A DNA stretch of 44,146 nucleotides. Origin: Planctomycetota bacterium (lineage in GTDB: Bacteria; Planctomycetota; UBA1135; GCA-002748355). The notes beneath the pieces are model-generated. The model was not told the origin of the DNA, made no database searches, and worked only from the letters and a program-made list of their open reading frames with translations. Positions 32,748 through 41,775 of the stretch are shown here, piece by piece. The stretch is from NCBI GenBank assembly GCA_002685965.1, contig NYZE01000147.1:1-44146 (forward strand), written 5' to 3'. Each line of letters opens with the position of its first letter. Within the stretch, counting starts at the first letter, position 1. Made by a program: the position numbers and the translations under genes.

Positions 32748-34109
32748 TCAGGCTCCGAGGGATTGCTTCACGGCGACGACGATCCGATTGACCAAACGCT
32801 GCACAACGTCGTCAGTCGGCGCTTCGACCATCACGCGGCACAGGTTCTCGGTTCCCGAGTAGCGGAGGACGACGCGGCCGTCGCCGGCGAGTTCGACTTC
32901 GCTCTCCTTGACCGCTTGGACCACCAGCGGCAGTGACATGAGCTTGGGCTTGTTGCGCACCGGCACGTTGACGAGCAACTGTGGGAAGGGCTCGAAGCAG
33001 GCGGCCAGCTCTGACAGCGTCGCGCCGGTGTCGTTCATGATTCCCAACAGCCGCAGCCCGGTGTAGAGGCCATCCCCGGCGTAATGGTGCTCCTCGCCGA
33101 AAAGCACGTGTCCGGAGTTCTCTCCGCCCAGGCAGATACCGTGCTCGCGCATCGCGGCCATCACGGATCGATCGCCGACCGGCGTTTCGACGACACTCAC
33201 CCCGTCCTTTGCGAGCCGCTTCTTGAGGCCGAGGTTGCTCATCACGGTGACGGCGACCGCATCTCCGTCGAGCTTGCCGGTACGCTTCCACTCGAGACCG
33301 AGCAGGGTCAGCACCGCGTCTCCGTGGACGACGTTGCCCAGCTCGTCGATGAAGATTGCGCGGTCGCCGTCGCCATCGAGGCAGAGGCCGAGGCGGCATC
33401 CTTCGGCCGCGACTCGCGCGGCGACTTGGTCGGGATACAGGGCGCCGCAGCCCTTGTTGATGTTGACGCCGTCTGGTGTGTTATTGCAGCGGACTACTTC
33501 GGCGCCGAACGACTCGAGAGCGTCGGGCGCGAGCTGCGAGCCCGCGCCGTTGGCACAGTCGATGAACATTCGTGTGCCGGCAAGGTCCAGGTCCTCGAAG
33601 GCGTCGGTGAGAAAAGCCCGATAGCGCGCTGCCCCGAGGTCGAGCCGTCGCCCGCGCCCAGGTTGGCGGTGTGGTCTCTCGAGCGGCTGCGCGTGCATGT
33701 TCGCTTCGACCTCGGCCTCGAACTCGTCGGCGATCTTGGCCCCGTCGCCGCCGAACAGCTTGATCCCGTTGTCGCCGGCCGGGTTGTGCGAAGCAGAAAT
33801 CATGATGCCGGCGGCGAAGCCGCCGAGTCTCGTCTCGTGCGCTAGCGCCGGTGTCGTGCACAGGCCGGCGTCGAAGGTGCCGAGTCCCTGCGACAAGAGG
33901 CCGGCGGTGAGCGCAGCGCGGATCATCTCCGCCGAGAGGCGGCCGTCGTGGGCGAGCAGGACTCCCGCGGTGTCGCCGCTCTGTTCGCGTACGAGGGAGC
34001 CAATCACCGCTCCGAGCTCGACGAGGGTCTCGGGATCGAGGGGCGGGGTGTTGGCTAGGCCACGGATACCGTCCGTGCCGAACAGCTTCTTCGTCGCGGT
34101 GTCCGTCAT
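32748..34109 (-). CDS. glmM: Phosphoglucosamine mutase
   Basis: A 453-residue alpha-D-phosphohexomutase that converts glucosamine-6-phosphate to glucosamine-1-phosphate for peptidoglycan and LPS precursors. KLFGTDGIRGLANTPPLDPE opens the protein. The phosphoserine loop MISASHNPAGDNGIKLFG places the active Ser at 107. DGDGDRAIFIDE is the magnesium loop, GGENSGHVLF the sugar-binding loop, and RYSGTENLCRVMVE the C-terminal phosphate-binding motif. Length equals typical GlmM (~445). The glmM gene commonly follows cdaA and ybbR, as here, and in Gram-positives CdaA is known to bind GlmM. The gap to the ybbR-like gene is 16 bp. Confidence 0.96.
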   Translation of the reverse strand: MTDTATKKLFGTDGIRGLANTPPLDPETLVELGAVIGSLVREQSGDTAGVLLAHDGRLSAEMIRAALTAGLLSQGLGTFDAGLCTTPALAHETRLGGFAAGIMISASHNPAGDNGIKLFGGDGAKIADEFEAEVEANMHAQPLERPHRQPGRGRRLDLGAARYRAFLTDAFEDLDLAGTRMFIDCANGAGSQLAPDALESFGAEVVRCNNTPDGVNINKGCGALYPDQVAARVAAEGCRLGLCLDGDGDRAIFIDELGNVVHGDAVLTLLGLEWKRTGKLDGDAVAVTVMSNLGLKKRLAKDGVSVVETPVGDRSVMAAMREHGICLGGENSGHVLFGEEHHYAGDGLYTGLRLLGIMNDTGATLSELAACFEPFPQLLVNVPVRNKPKLMSLPLVVQAVKESEVELAGDGRVVLRYSGTENLCRVMVEAPTDDVVQRLVNRIVVAVKQSLGA

Positions 34110-34125
34110 GCCGTGCCTGGGCGCC

Positions 34126-35331
34126 TCACGGCGTCTTGCGTGTCACCTTGATCTGGTCTCGGCGAATGATGAAGACATCGCGTCCATCTTTGAAGCGGTC
34201 ATCAAAGACGGTGAAGTGCGGCATGAGATACGTCGTGAAGTCTTTTTGCGAGTGATCCAATCCACTGTCGATCTCGCGGGCGAAGACCGTGCACTTGACC
34301 CACTCCTGCACCCATCGCTTGGCTTTGGCTGGCGACGAGAGGATCTGGGTCAGCCGGTCGTTATAGCTCTTGACGTCGACTTCGACGCTCTCAACCACCT
34401 TGAACTCGTTGCGGTCGAGATTGGAGGCGATCCAATCGGTTGTCACGGCGACCTTGAAGTTGTTGAACATGACCGCTCGCGGCGCCACGAGCACCGAAGC
34501 AGTCGGCTGGTTCACGAGTCGAATGCCGCGATCGATCCAGGTTTGCTTGAGACGGAGCTGTGCCGGGATCGCCTTGCGCTCTGGCCGCCAGCTCTTTGCG
34601 TTCAGCAGCTTGTCAGCGATGTCCATGACGAAGACATCCGCCCTGTCGCCGATGTCTTCGAGCTCGCCGACCGGTCCGTTCAGGATCGCGAAGGTCGGCG
34701 TAAAGACCAAGCTGTCCTTGTCGATCCGCGTGTCCCATTCCCCATCGTCAGGGTGCTGGATCGTTACTTTCGCCGGGTCGAGGCCGAGCGTCTCCGTGCG
34801 CGCGCGTTGCACGTAGACAGTGATCGCATCGGGCTTCATTTCCGTGATGAAGCCGGTCAGTTCCCCTTTGGCGTCCTTGACGTCGTTCAGCGTGAATCTG
34901 AAACGGGTCTCACGGCGGTCGACAACCCCCACGGCCTTTTCGATCTCGACGTCGACGATCAGAGTCAGCTGTGTCTCGATGGACTTGAAGTAGCCACCCG
35001 GGCCCTGGAACTTGAACAGGACCTTCGTCGTCTCGGGATCGAGTTCCTTGTCGCTGTCGTCGCGGATCTTCGTGATCACGTACTCCGGCCCTGGCGTGCG
35101 GATGTTGAGCGCCTTCTGCGCCAGGTCGCTACGGCGGTTGACCATCTCGATGGCCACCTTCGCGCTCTCTTCCCTGGTCACCTGTTCGTTCAGGTAGATC
35201 CAGTAGACCACGGCGAGCACGAGCGACACTGGTGCGGGCCAGTGCTTCCGCCACGTCTGCGAAGGCGCTGCATCAGCGCGGCGGTCGTCCGCCGTGGCTG
35301 GTGGCAGGTCAAGCGTGTCCGGCTGCTTCAC
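34126..35331 (-). CDS. YbbR/CdaR-like membrane-anchored regulator of diadenylate cyclase
   Basis: A 401-residue protein: a polar N-terminal tail, one membrane helix (about 31-48, PAPVSLVLAVVYWIYLNEQ) followed by QVTREES, and then repeated extracytoplasmic beta domains of YbbR type. YbbR/CdaR proteins sit next to CdaA and modulate its c-di-AMP synthesis. The identification rests on the topology, the weakly repeated beta pattern and the position between cdaA and glmM, because sequence conservation in the family is low. The start overlaps the end of cdaA by 23 bp, implying translational coupling. Confidence 0.78.
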   Translation of the reverse strand: MKQPDTLDLPPATADDRRADAAPSQTWRKHWPAPVSLVLAVVYWIYLNEQVTREESAKVAIEMVNRRSDLAQKALNIRTPGPEYVITKIRDDSDKELDPETTKVLFKFQGPGGYFKSIETQLTLIVDVEIEKAVGVVDRRETRFRFTLNDVKDAKGELTGFITEMKPDAITVYVQRARTETLGLDPAKVTIQHPDDGEWDTRIDKDSLVFTPTFAILNGPVGELEDIGDRADVFVMDIADKLLNAKSWRPERKAIPAQLRLKQTWIDRGIRLVNQPTASVLVAPRAVMFNNFKVAVTTDWIASNLDRNEFKVVESVEVDVKSYNDRLTQILSSPAKAKRWVQEWVKCTVFAREIDSGLDHSQKDFTTYLMPHFTVFDDRFKDGRDVFIIRRDQIKVTRKTP

Positions 35332-36115
35332 GGAGCGCCTCCGAAGGTGTGTCGCTGAGGCCGAGGTGGGACTTGAGCTCTGCGTCCTTGAGATCGCTGT
35401 AGAGGCGTTCCTGGTAGACGACCGAAATCGCCCCGGTCTCTTCGGAGACGACGATGATCAACGCGTCGGTCTGCTCGGACAGGCCGAGTGCCGCGCGGTG
35501 CCGCGTGCCGAGGCGCTTGCTGAGAGACTCGTTGTCCGACAGTGGCAGCACGCAGCCCGCACCGACCACCTTGTTGCCGTGCACGATGACCGCGCCGTCG
35601 TGGAGCGGGTTGCCCGGGAAGAAGATCGATTCCAGCATCAGATTGTGGACGTCCGCGTCGAGCGCTGTGCCCTTGGCCGTGTAGGGCACCAGCGAGGCGA
35701 CTTGTTCGATCGCGATGATCGCGCCGATCCGGTTCCGTGCCATGTTCTGCACGGCGGCCAGAATCTGCTGCATGACCTGGCTGTCGCGATGGCTGCGCAG
35801 GATCTTGCCGAACAGGCGACCCATGATGCGGTGGTCGCCGATGTGCGTGATCGCGCGCCGAATCTCGGGCGCGAACACGACGACGAGCGAGATGACCGCA
35901 ATCCGGAAGAGGTCCGAGAACAGCGCCCGCAGGTGGTAGAGGCCCAGGGTCTCGATCAGCACGAAGAAGAGCACGAACGCGCCGCCGCCGAGAATCGTCA
36001 AACCGCGGATGACGCCCGTGCCACGCGTCTCGAGAAGGAACCTCAAGACGACGTAGATGAATCCTGCAAGGATCAGGATCTCCAGGACCATCTTGAAGAT
36101 TTCGTCGAGGTTCAC
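35309..36115 (-). CDS. cdaA: Diadenylate cyclase CdaA
   Basis: A 268-residue membrane enzyme that makes c-di-AMP from two ATP. Three N-terminal membrane helices fall between residues 8 and 82 (ILILAGFIYVVLRFLL, LTILGGGAFVLFFVLIETL, FRIAVISLVVVFAPEIRRA). The catalytic DAC domain (about 110-255) carries both signature motifs: PLHDGAVIV (DGA 173-175) and LGTRHRAALGLSE (RHR 205-207). The length matches B. subtilis CdaA (273). It lies 70 bp downstream of folP in the minus-strand block. A complete cyclase indicates c-di-AMP signalling in this organism. Confidence 0.95.
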   Translation of the reverse strand: MNLDEIFKMVLEILILAGFIYVVLRFLLETRGTGVIRGLTILGGGAFVLFFVLIETLGLYHLRALFSDLFRIAVISLVVVFAPEIRRAITHIGDHRIMGRLFGKILRSHRDSQVMQQILAAVQNMARNRIGAIIAIEQVASLVPYTAKGTALDADVHNLMLESIFFPGNPLHDGAVIVHGNKVVGAGCVLPLSDNESLSKRLGTRHRAALGLSEQTDALIIVVSEETGAISVVYQERLYSDLKDAELKSHLGLSDTPSEALREAAGHA

Positions 36116-36185
36116 TGCTCGCAGTCTCTCCTGCTCGTGACCGAACCGCTGGGGGAGTGGGGGACGACGCTACCCGTGGCGCCGT

Positions 36186-37085
36186 TCATCCTTCGAGCCG
36201 ACCGATCCCGGTAAGTGTCCTGAGCGCGTCCCTAGCGTATCGCACGTTGTGAACGCGGTGAACACATACACCGGCAGCGTGGCCCACCGCCATGGCGGCG
36301 ACCGTGGCCACATCGCGCTCAGCGGAAGGCGGTTCTAGCCTGTCCCCGGTCAGGAGCTCGCCGAGGAAACTCTTGCGAGACACCCCTAGCACGACAGGCC
36401 GTCCGAGCCGGCGCAGGCGTGCCAGGCCAAGCAGGAGCCCGGTGTTGTGCTCGAGGCGCTTGCCGAAGCCGATCCCAGGGTCGACCAGGACGTGCTCGGC
36501 CGGGATCCCGGCCGCAACCGCGGCGCCCAGCCGCTCCTCGAGGCTGTCCACCACCTCGGCCACAACGTCGTCGTAGGACGGCGCCGCCTGCATGGTGGCG
36601 GGCAGCCCCTGCATGTGCATCAGGACAACCGGGGCGCCGTGCTCGGCTGCGACCCGGGACAGCTCGGGATCAGCCCGTAGCGCGGTGATGTCATTGATCC
36701 AGTCCGCGCCGCGTTCGAGGGCGGCCGCCGCGACCTCGGCCTTGGTCGTGTCGACCGAGATCGGCACTTGGGTCTGCGGGCGCAGTTCTTCGAGGACCGG
36801 CAGGAGTCGCCGCATCTCTTCGTCGGCCGAGACTGCCTCGGCGCCCGGTCGCGACGACTCGGCGCCGAGGTCGAGAATCGCCGCACCGTCCCGCTCGAGC
36901 CCCAGTGCGTGCGCCACGGCGGCCGCGACGGTGGGTAACTGGCCGCCATCGGAGAACGAGTCGGGCGTCAGATTGACGATGCCCATGACCGCGGGCACGT
37001 TCGGCCCGACGGTCAGCGGGTGCTTGCTCGGAATCATGAATGTGCGGTCGAGGGTCAAGGTGGCCCCCGTCCTACGACACGGCAC
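36186..37085 (-). CDS. folP: Dihydropteroate synthase
   Basis: A 299-residue TIM-barrel enzyme that joins p-aminobenzoate to dihydropterin pyrophosphate in folate synthesis. Motifs are complete: VMGIVNLTPDSFSDGG (pterin/phosphate loop), ILDLGAESSRPGAE (the GGESTRPG motif with Ala for one Gly), ISVDTTKAEV, INDITALRAD, PVVLMHMQG, LVDPGIGFGKRLEHN and LGVSRKSFLG near the C terminus. Translation from GTG 37085 starts 9 bp after the ftsH stop. ATG 37037 gives a shorter leader and may be the true start. The ftsH-folP order recurs in many bacteria. Confidence 0.95.
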   Translation of the reverse strand: MPCRRTGATLTLDRTFMIPSKHPLTVGPNVPAVMGIVNLTPDSFSDGGQLPTVAAAVAHALGLERDGAAILDLGAESSRPGAEAVSADEEMRRLLPVLEELRPQTQVPISVDTTKAEVAAAALERGADWINDITALRADPELSRVAAEHGAPVVLMHMQGLPATMQAAPSYDDVVAEVVDSLEERLGAAVAAGIPAEHVLVDPGIGFGKRLEHNTGLLLGLARLRRLGRPVVLGVSRKSFLGELLTGDRLEPPSAERDVATVAAMAVGHAAGVCVHRVHNVRYARDALRTLTGIGRLEG

Positions 37086-37094
37086 GAGTCCGAG

Positions 37095-39410
37095 CTAGGA
37101 CGTTGCGAGCCCTTCCGCACCGGAGAGCCCCAGGTCGTCCTCGGGCTCCGGTGCGGCACGTTGTGGAGTCGGAACATCGGAGACCGGGTGCGGCGTTGAA
37201 TCCTCGGTCTCCGGGCGCAGGCCAGCGACTGACGTTCCGGCGATGAGTTCGAGCACCTCTTCGCCCGAGATCGTTTCGTAGACGAGCAGCGCCTCCGCCA
37301 CGCGGTCCAGCTTGTCCCTGTTCTCGGCCAGGATCTCGGTCGCACGCTGGTAGCCCTGATCACAGAGACTCTTGACCTCTTGGTCGATCAACTTCGCGGT
37401 TTCTTCCGAATGGTCGTGGCCGAAGCGGAAGTCGTGGCCAAGGAAGTAGTTCTCGGGTTGGTCGGCGTAGTTGAGTGGGCCGACCACGTCCGACATACCC
37501 CACTCCGCAACCATCATCCGCGCGATGTGCGTGGCGTGTTTGATGTCGTTCTGAGCGCCCGCGGACACGTCGTTGAAGACCAGGTCCTCGGCGATTCGAC
37601 CACCGTAGCTCATCGCGATCATGCCCATCAGCTTGCTCTTGCGCATGTGGTAGTCGTCTCGCTCCGGCAGGTACATCGTGGCGCCAAGCGCCTGTCCGCG
37701 CGCGATGATCGTCACTTTGTGCACAGGGTCGACCTGCGGCGTCATGACGCCTACCAAGGCGTGTCCGGCTTCGTGATAGGCGGTGACCTTGCGATCGTCG
37801 TCCTGCATGCGGCGCGAGCGCTTCTCACGACCCCAGCGCACGCGGTCGCGCGCCTCTTCGAGGTGCACCAGGAAGACCTCTTCGTCGCCGGCCATGCCGG
37901 CGAGGATCGCGGCCTCGTTGATCAGTGCCGCCAGCTCAGCGCCCGAGAAGCCGGGTGTCGCACGCGCCAGCCTCGCGAAATCGACCTCCGGTGAGCACTT
38001 CACCGTCTTGGCGTGGACCCTGAGGATGGCCTCGCGCCCCTGCACGTCCGGCATGTCGATCGCGACCTGACGGTCGAAGCGGCCAGGCCGCAACAGAGCC
38101 GGATCCAGGACGTCGGGCCGGTTGGTGGCGGCGACCAGGATGATGCCCTCGTCCGTGTCGAAGCCGTCCATCTCGACGAGGATCGCGTTCAGCGTTTGCT
38201 CACGCTCGTCGTGGCCACCGCCCATGCCGGTGCCGCGTTTGCGGCCTACGGCGTCGATCTCGTCGAGGAAGACGATGCAGGGTGCATGCTCGCGCGCCTG
38301 CTTGAACAGGTCGCGCACGCGACTGGCGCCAACGCCGACGAACATCTCGACGAAGTCCGAGCCGGAGATCGAGAAGAACGGCACTTCGGCTTCGCCGGCG
38401 ATTGCCTTGGCCAGCAGCGTCTTGCCGGTGCCTGGAGCACCGACCAGCAAGACGCCGCGCGGGATGCGGCCGCCGAGTCGTTGGAACTTCGGGCGGTTCT
38501 TGAGGAACTCGATGACCTCGCGGACCTCCTCCTTGGCCTCGTTCATGCCCTCGACGTCGCTGAACGTGACCTGAGTCTTTTGTTCCTTGTTGTGGCGACT
38601 GGCGCGCGAACGCCCGAATGACAGGACGCTGCCGGTGCCACCGGGCGAGCGCATTTGCCGAATGATGAAGAACCAGAACAGACCGATGATCAGGATCCAC
38701 GGGCCGAGCGTGCCTATCAGGTAGTAAGTGAGCGTGTCTACCTTCTCGACCTCGAAGCTGTTGTCCGGGCTGATCGCTATGTGGTGCACGGCGACCTCGT
38801 TGGTCGCCAGGGTCTGCGCCACTTCGCGCAACGTCGCCCCGGTGCCGAGCTGGGGTACCAGAACGTAATTCTCGGTGTTGTCGTGAACGACGATCGCGGT
38901 GAGGTAGGTCTTCGCGTCCCGATGCTCGGCTTCATTGGGGGCGCGTCGCGCTCCCTCTGTCTCCTTGCGCGCGACTGTCTGGTTGATCAGCCACGCCTTG
39001 ACGACGTAGATCTGTCCGCTCTTCAAGTCCTCGTTGAACTTGCTGAGACCGCCCTGACGGTACGAATCTTCGTCGATCGGGCGTCCCTGCAGGTCGCGGA
39101 ACATCTGCACCCACTCCGGGGTCAGCTGCTTGAAGTCAGTCTCGATCTGACCTTCGCGATTGTCCTTTCTCCGGAACTTGCCGACGACGTGATCGTCGCT
39201 CTCGATCGTGACCTTGGTGAGCTGGCCGGTCACCAGCTTGTGCAGGAAGTCGTAGTTCGTGCGCTTGGTCGTCTCCCCGCTGCGGTTGACGACGAGGAAC
39301 AGCGCCAGCAGCAGGAGCATGATGATGAAGACACCACCCATGCCCTTTGGCCTCTTCTGCGAATCCCCACGTCCCTTGGTCGGCGGTGTTTCGTGTGGCT
39401 GCTTGGTCAT
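37095..39410 (-). CDS. ftsH: ATP-dependent zinc metalloprotease FtsH
   Basis: A 771-residue inner-membrane AAA+ protease for misfolded membrane proteins and regulators such as LpxC-type targets. Helix 1 is about 26-41 and helix 2 about 230-250. The exported loop between them (~188 residues) is more than twice the usual ~75, with a charged insert. The AAA module has Walker A GAPGTGKT (324-331), pore loop [15 protein letters not shown], Walker B IVFLDE (379-384) and the second region of homology [19 protein letters not shown]. The zinc site is HEAGH (546-550) with the third ligand Asp in [10 protein letters not shown]. The C-terminal ~60 residues are acidic and Pro-rich. A 101-bp gap to the lptE-like gene suggests its own promoter, though none is clear. 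Confidence 0.97.
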   Translation of the reverse strand: MTKQPHETPPTKGRGDSQKRPKGMGGVFIIMLLLLALFLVVNRSGETTKRTNYDFLHKLVTGQLTKVTIESDDHVVGKFRRKDNREGQIETDFKQLTPEWVQMFRDLQGRPIDEDSYRQGGLSKFNEDLKSGQIYVVKAWLINQTVARKETEGARRAPNEAEHRDAKTYLTAIVVHDNTENYVLVPQLGTGATLREVAQTLATNEVAVHHIAISPDNSFEVEKVDTLTYYLIGTLGPWILIIGLFWFFIIRQMRSPGGTGSVLSFGRSRASRHNKEQKTQVTFSDVEGMNEAKEEVREVIEFLKNRPKFQRLGGRIPRGVLLVGAPGTGKTLLAKAIAGEAEVPFFSISGSDFVEMFVGVGASRVRDLFKQAREHAPCIVFLDEIDAVGRKRGTGMGGGHDEREQTLNAILVEMDGFDTDEGIILVAATNRPDVLDPALLRPGRFDRQVAIDMPDVQGREAILRVHAKTVKCSPEVDFARLARATPGFSGAELAALINEAAILAGMAGDEEVFLVHLEEARDRVRWGREKRSRRMQDDDRKVTAYHEAGHALVGVMTPQVDPVHKVTIIARGQALGATMYLPERDDYHMRKSKLMGMIAMSYGGRIAEDLVFNDVSAGAQNDIKHATHIARMMVAEWGMSDVVGPLNYADQPENYFLGHDFRFGHDHSEETAKLIDQEVKSLCDQGYQRATEILAENRDKLDRVAEALLVYETISGEEVLELIAGTSVAGLRPETEDSTPHPVSDVPTPQRAAPEPEDDLGLSGAEGLATS

Positions 39411-39511
39411 GAAACCTTGTAGGAAGCTCGGGCAATCGAATGGCCGACGCCGCTGGTCCTATTTTCGAACTTCTGCGTCTCGTTCTTGTGTAACTCGCAT
39501 TTAGGACGGAT

Positions 39512-40078
39512 TCAGTCGCCTTTCAGGGGTTTTGCTCGATCCGGAGCGGAACTGGGCTCGCGTTTGGGGTCAGGTCTTGTGGCGCTGCGCCGGTTGCCCG
39601 GGAATCGACCGTCCATGGTAATCAGGATCTTACGAGAAAGGTCCGCAATGGACTCGGAGAGTGCCGAAGACAGTGTTTCACCGACGGTTGCCCGGAACGC
39701 CGCCCAATCCAGGTGCTTGCCCTCGTAGAGCACCCTCCCGGAGCGCTGCTCGACCAAGCGAACCTCGGCGGCGAGCATGATGGCTCCCTCGATGAGCGCG
39801 CCGCCTCCCTGCTCCGTGACCGGTCGTCCCGCCACCTCACGCAGAGTGACCTCGAGCCGTGCATCCGCCGACCCTGGGCCACCCGGCACCAACCCGGTGA
39901 AGTGAGTCAGGTCCCGGCCGAGTTGTCGCGTCAGGTCCGTGTCGAGGCCCTGGCGGAAGGTCTCGTTGCTGACGGTCAAGACCGCGACCGTGCGAATGCC
40001 AAGGCGCTCTGGCGCGTGAAAGCCGTGCGTGTAGCCACACGATGCGGTGAGTAGGACCAGGGTCAGCGCGGTCTTCAT
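39512..40078 (-). CDS. LptE-like LPS-assembly lipoprotein
   Basis: A 188-residue predicted lipoprotein. The leader MKTALTLVLLTAS is followed by Cys14 (Thr at -3 is slightly off the lipobox consensus). CGYTHGFHAPERLGIRTVAVLTVSNETF and the alternating beta pattern that follows (ARLEVTLREVAGRPV, AEVRLVEQRSGRVLYEG) resemble LptE, the plug of the LptD outer-membrane LPS translocon. Family conservation is low, so the call leans on the CGY start, size and neighbours (a BamD-like lipoprotein and ftsH). The start overlaps the upstream gene by 4 bp (ATGA). The C-terminal tail is basic and disordered-looking. Confidence 0.7.
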   Translation of the reverse strand: MKTALTLVLLTASCGYTHGFHAPERLGIRTVAVLTVSNETFRQGLDTDLTRQLGRDLTHFTGLVPGGPGSADARLEVTLREVAGRPVTEQGGGALIEGAIMLAAEVRLVEQRSGRVLYEGKHLDWAAFRATVGETLSSALSESIADLSRKILITMDGRFPGNRRSATRPDPKREPSSAPDRAKPLKGD

Positions 40079-40980
40079 CGTGACTTGCGCTCCGCCGCGG
40101 CCTCCATCGCCGTGGCTCGCTGCTTCACCTCGCGCGCTTCAGCGCCGTAGATCGGGTCGGGCTGTGCCAGGATCAGATCGACTTCGCGCAGGGCGCCGAA
40201 CGGATTCCCGACCGTGAGGTAGAAACGGGCCACTTGCAGGTGCTTCTCCTCGATCAGACGCAGCGTCTCGCCGAGTGCCTTGCGGGTTGCCTCGACGAAG
40301 GCCTTGTTGGTTGTCGGCGACTGCAGATACCCGGCCAGCTCTTGCTTTGCCCGGTGCATCTGGCCCGAGTCGTAGCTGGATCCCTCGATCAGATTGAAGT
40401 GCGACATCGCGAGTCGAAACGCGGCCTGGTCGCTCCATTCGCTCTCGGGAGCCTTCTGCACGAGGGCGCTATAGCGCTCGATGGCGAGCTCGTAGTCGTG
40501 GGTCTTGAATGCGGCCTCGCCCAGAATGTGTAGGGCGTCGGCCAAATGCGGTGACCGCGGATAGTAGGTGACGAAGTGCTCGAGCACGGAGACGCCGTCT
40601 GAGAGGTCGCTGACGATCCCGAGCATGGTCCACCCGGACGCCGCGAGCTTCCTGCCGCAGTCGAACTGCAGCCGCTCGGCTCGAATGCGGAACCTGCTGG
40701 TCCAGAACTGGCGCGGGAACTCCTCGAGCATCGTGAACGCGCTCCAGTAGGCCCCGAGCTGGTAGTGAGCTTCGGCGAGCTGGATTTTGTACCTCGCCAG
40801 GTCCTCGCCGTTGAAGCTCGACTCGTCGATCGACTCCAGCAGATAGAGGGCGTTGTCGCTTCGACCCTTGTCCAGGTAGGCGCGTGCCTTGACCAGGTAC
40901 CCCAGCGACGTTTCGGGCAGCGCTACGGTTTCGCAAGAAGCGAGCAGTGCACATCCCAGAACCGCGAGCCGACCGATCAT
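40075..40980 (-). CDS. BamD-like tetratricopeptide outer-membrane lipoprotein
   Basis: A 301-residue lipoprotein with signal MIGRLAVLGCALLAS and lipid-attachment Cys16. The rest is tandem helical TPR-type repeats: YLVKARAYLDKGRSDNALYLLE near 30-50, then VSVLEHFVTYYPRSPHLADALHILGEAAFKTHDYELAIERYSALVQKAPESEWSDQAAFRLAMSHF, and a last pair near 245-275. The spacing phrase YPRSPH.ADA is typical of BamD/YbgF-type outer-membrane assembly proteins. ATG 40980 overlaps the recO stop; the open frame continues upstream but without lipoprotein-like sequence. With the lptE-like gene (4-bp overlap) it suggests coordinated outer-membrane assembly. Confidence 0.78.
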   Translation of the reverse strand: MIGRLAVLGCALLASCETVALPETSLGYLVKARAYLDKGRSDNALYLLESIDESSFNGEDLARYKIQLAEAHYQLGAYWSAFTMLEEFPRQFWTSRFRIRAERLQFDCGRKLAASGWTMLGIVSDLSDGVSVLEHFVTYYPRSPHLADALHILGEAAFKTHDYELAIERYSALVQKAPESEWSDQAAFRLAMSHFNLIEGSSYDSGQMHRAKQELAGYLQSPTTNKAFVEATRKALGETLRLIEEKHLQVARFYLTVGNPFGALREVDLILAQPDPIYGAEAREVKQRATAMEAAAERKSR

Positions 40981-41753
40981 CCCGTGATTGTCCGCGCCCC
41001 GCCGGCAAGAGCCAAGGTTTCCCAGGGAACCGTGACCCGCGACTGGAAGCCGAGGTGCCAGCCCATCAGCTCGAGCGTCAACATACGCAGTTCCAGCAAC
41101 GGTTTCGCGTCGAGTTGCGAAGCGCCGAGGGTCCTTCCGTCGAGACTGAGCAACTGTGTCGCCAACTGAGGGAGATCGGCGCTCACGACGCGGTCGGTCT
41201 CGCTGGCCGCGACGAAGCCACCGAGGGCGGGGTCGAAGCCGACGCGGCCCTTTCTTGGGAACGGTCGGTTCGTCTGTGGGCAGACGTCCAGAGTCGGTAG
41301 CCACCCCATCAGCTGTAGCTGCCGCAATCGAATACCGACGTCGATGGTCAGCAGGTTCGACCGCGGCGCCGAGCGAAACAGGGCCAGTGCACCGCGAAAG
41401 AGGTCGAACAGCTCCGGGTCGGGCCGTCCTTCGGGCAGGGCGGCGCGCATCGACTCGGTCGTCTGCGCCGCGAGCGCGAGGCGCAACCCGTCGCGCCGGA
41501 ACGGTCGATTGCCCTGGATGACCCACAGACCGTAGACGATCTGGATGCCGCGACCTTCGCGCACGCCGACCCGCGCCTCACACACGTGCAACAAGTCGAT
41601 CGCGCCGAGGAACGGACTCTTGGTGCGGTGTGCGCCCTTGGCGAGAAAGGTGCGTCGCCCGTAATCGCGTGTGACCAGTTGCACGAGCCGCGACGATTCC
41701 TGAAAGTCCTGGCGCCGTGTGACGATCGCGATGGTCTTGGAGGGTTTGGGCAC
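40977..41753 (-). CDS. recO: DNA repair protein RecO
   Basis: A 258-residue recombination mediator that loads RecA with RecR. The N-terminal OB-fold is clear: AIVTRRQDFQESSRLVQLVTRDYGRRTFLAKGAHRTKSPF matches the RR.Y.E...L..F...G....AKGARR.KS pattern. The helical C-terminal domain (RLRQLQLMGWLPTLDVC) has one Cys where many RecO proteins have a four-Cys zinc knuckle, so zinc binding is lost, as in E. coli RecO. Start ATG 41753 lies 22 bp after the CorC-family stop, and the stop overlaps the BamD-like start. Confidence 0.9.
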   Translation of the reverse strand: MPKPSKTIAIVTRRQDFQESSRLVQLVTRDYGRRTFLAKGAHRTKSPFLGAIDLLHVCEARVGVREGRGIQIVYGLWVIQGNRPFRRDGLRLALAAQTTESMRAALPEGRPDPELFDLFRGALALFRSAPRSNLLTIDVGIRLRQLQLMGWLPTLDVCPQTNRPFPRKGRVGFDPALGGFVAASETDRVVSADLPQLATQLLSLDGRTLGASQLDAKPLLELRMLTLELMGWHLGFQSRVTVPWETLALAGGARTITG

Positions 41754-41775
41754 GCGCCTTCGTCCGAGCGATCGC

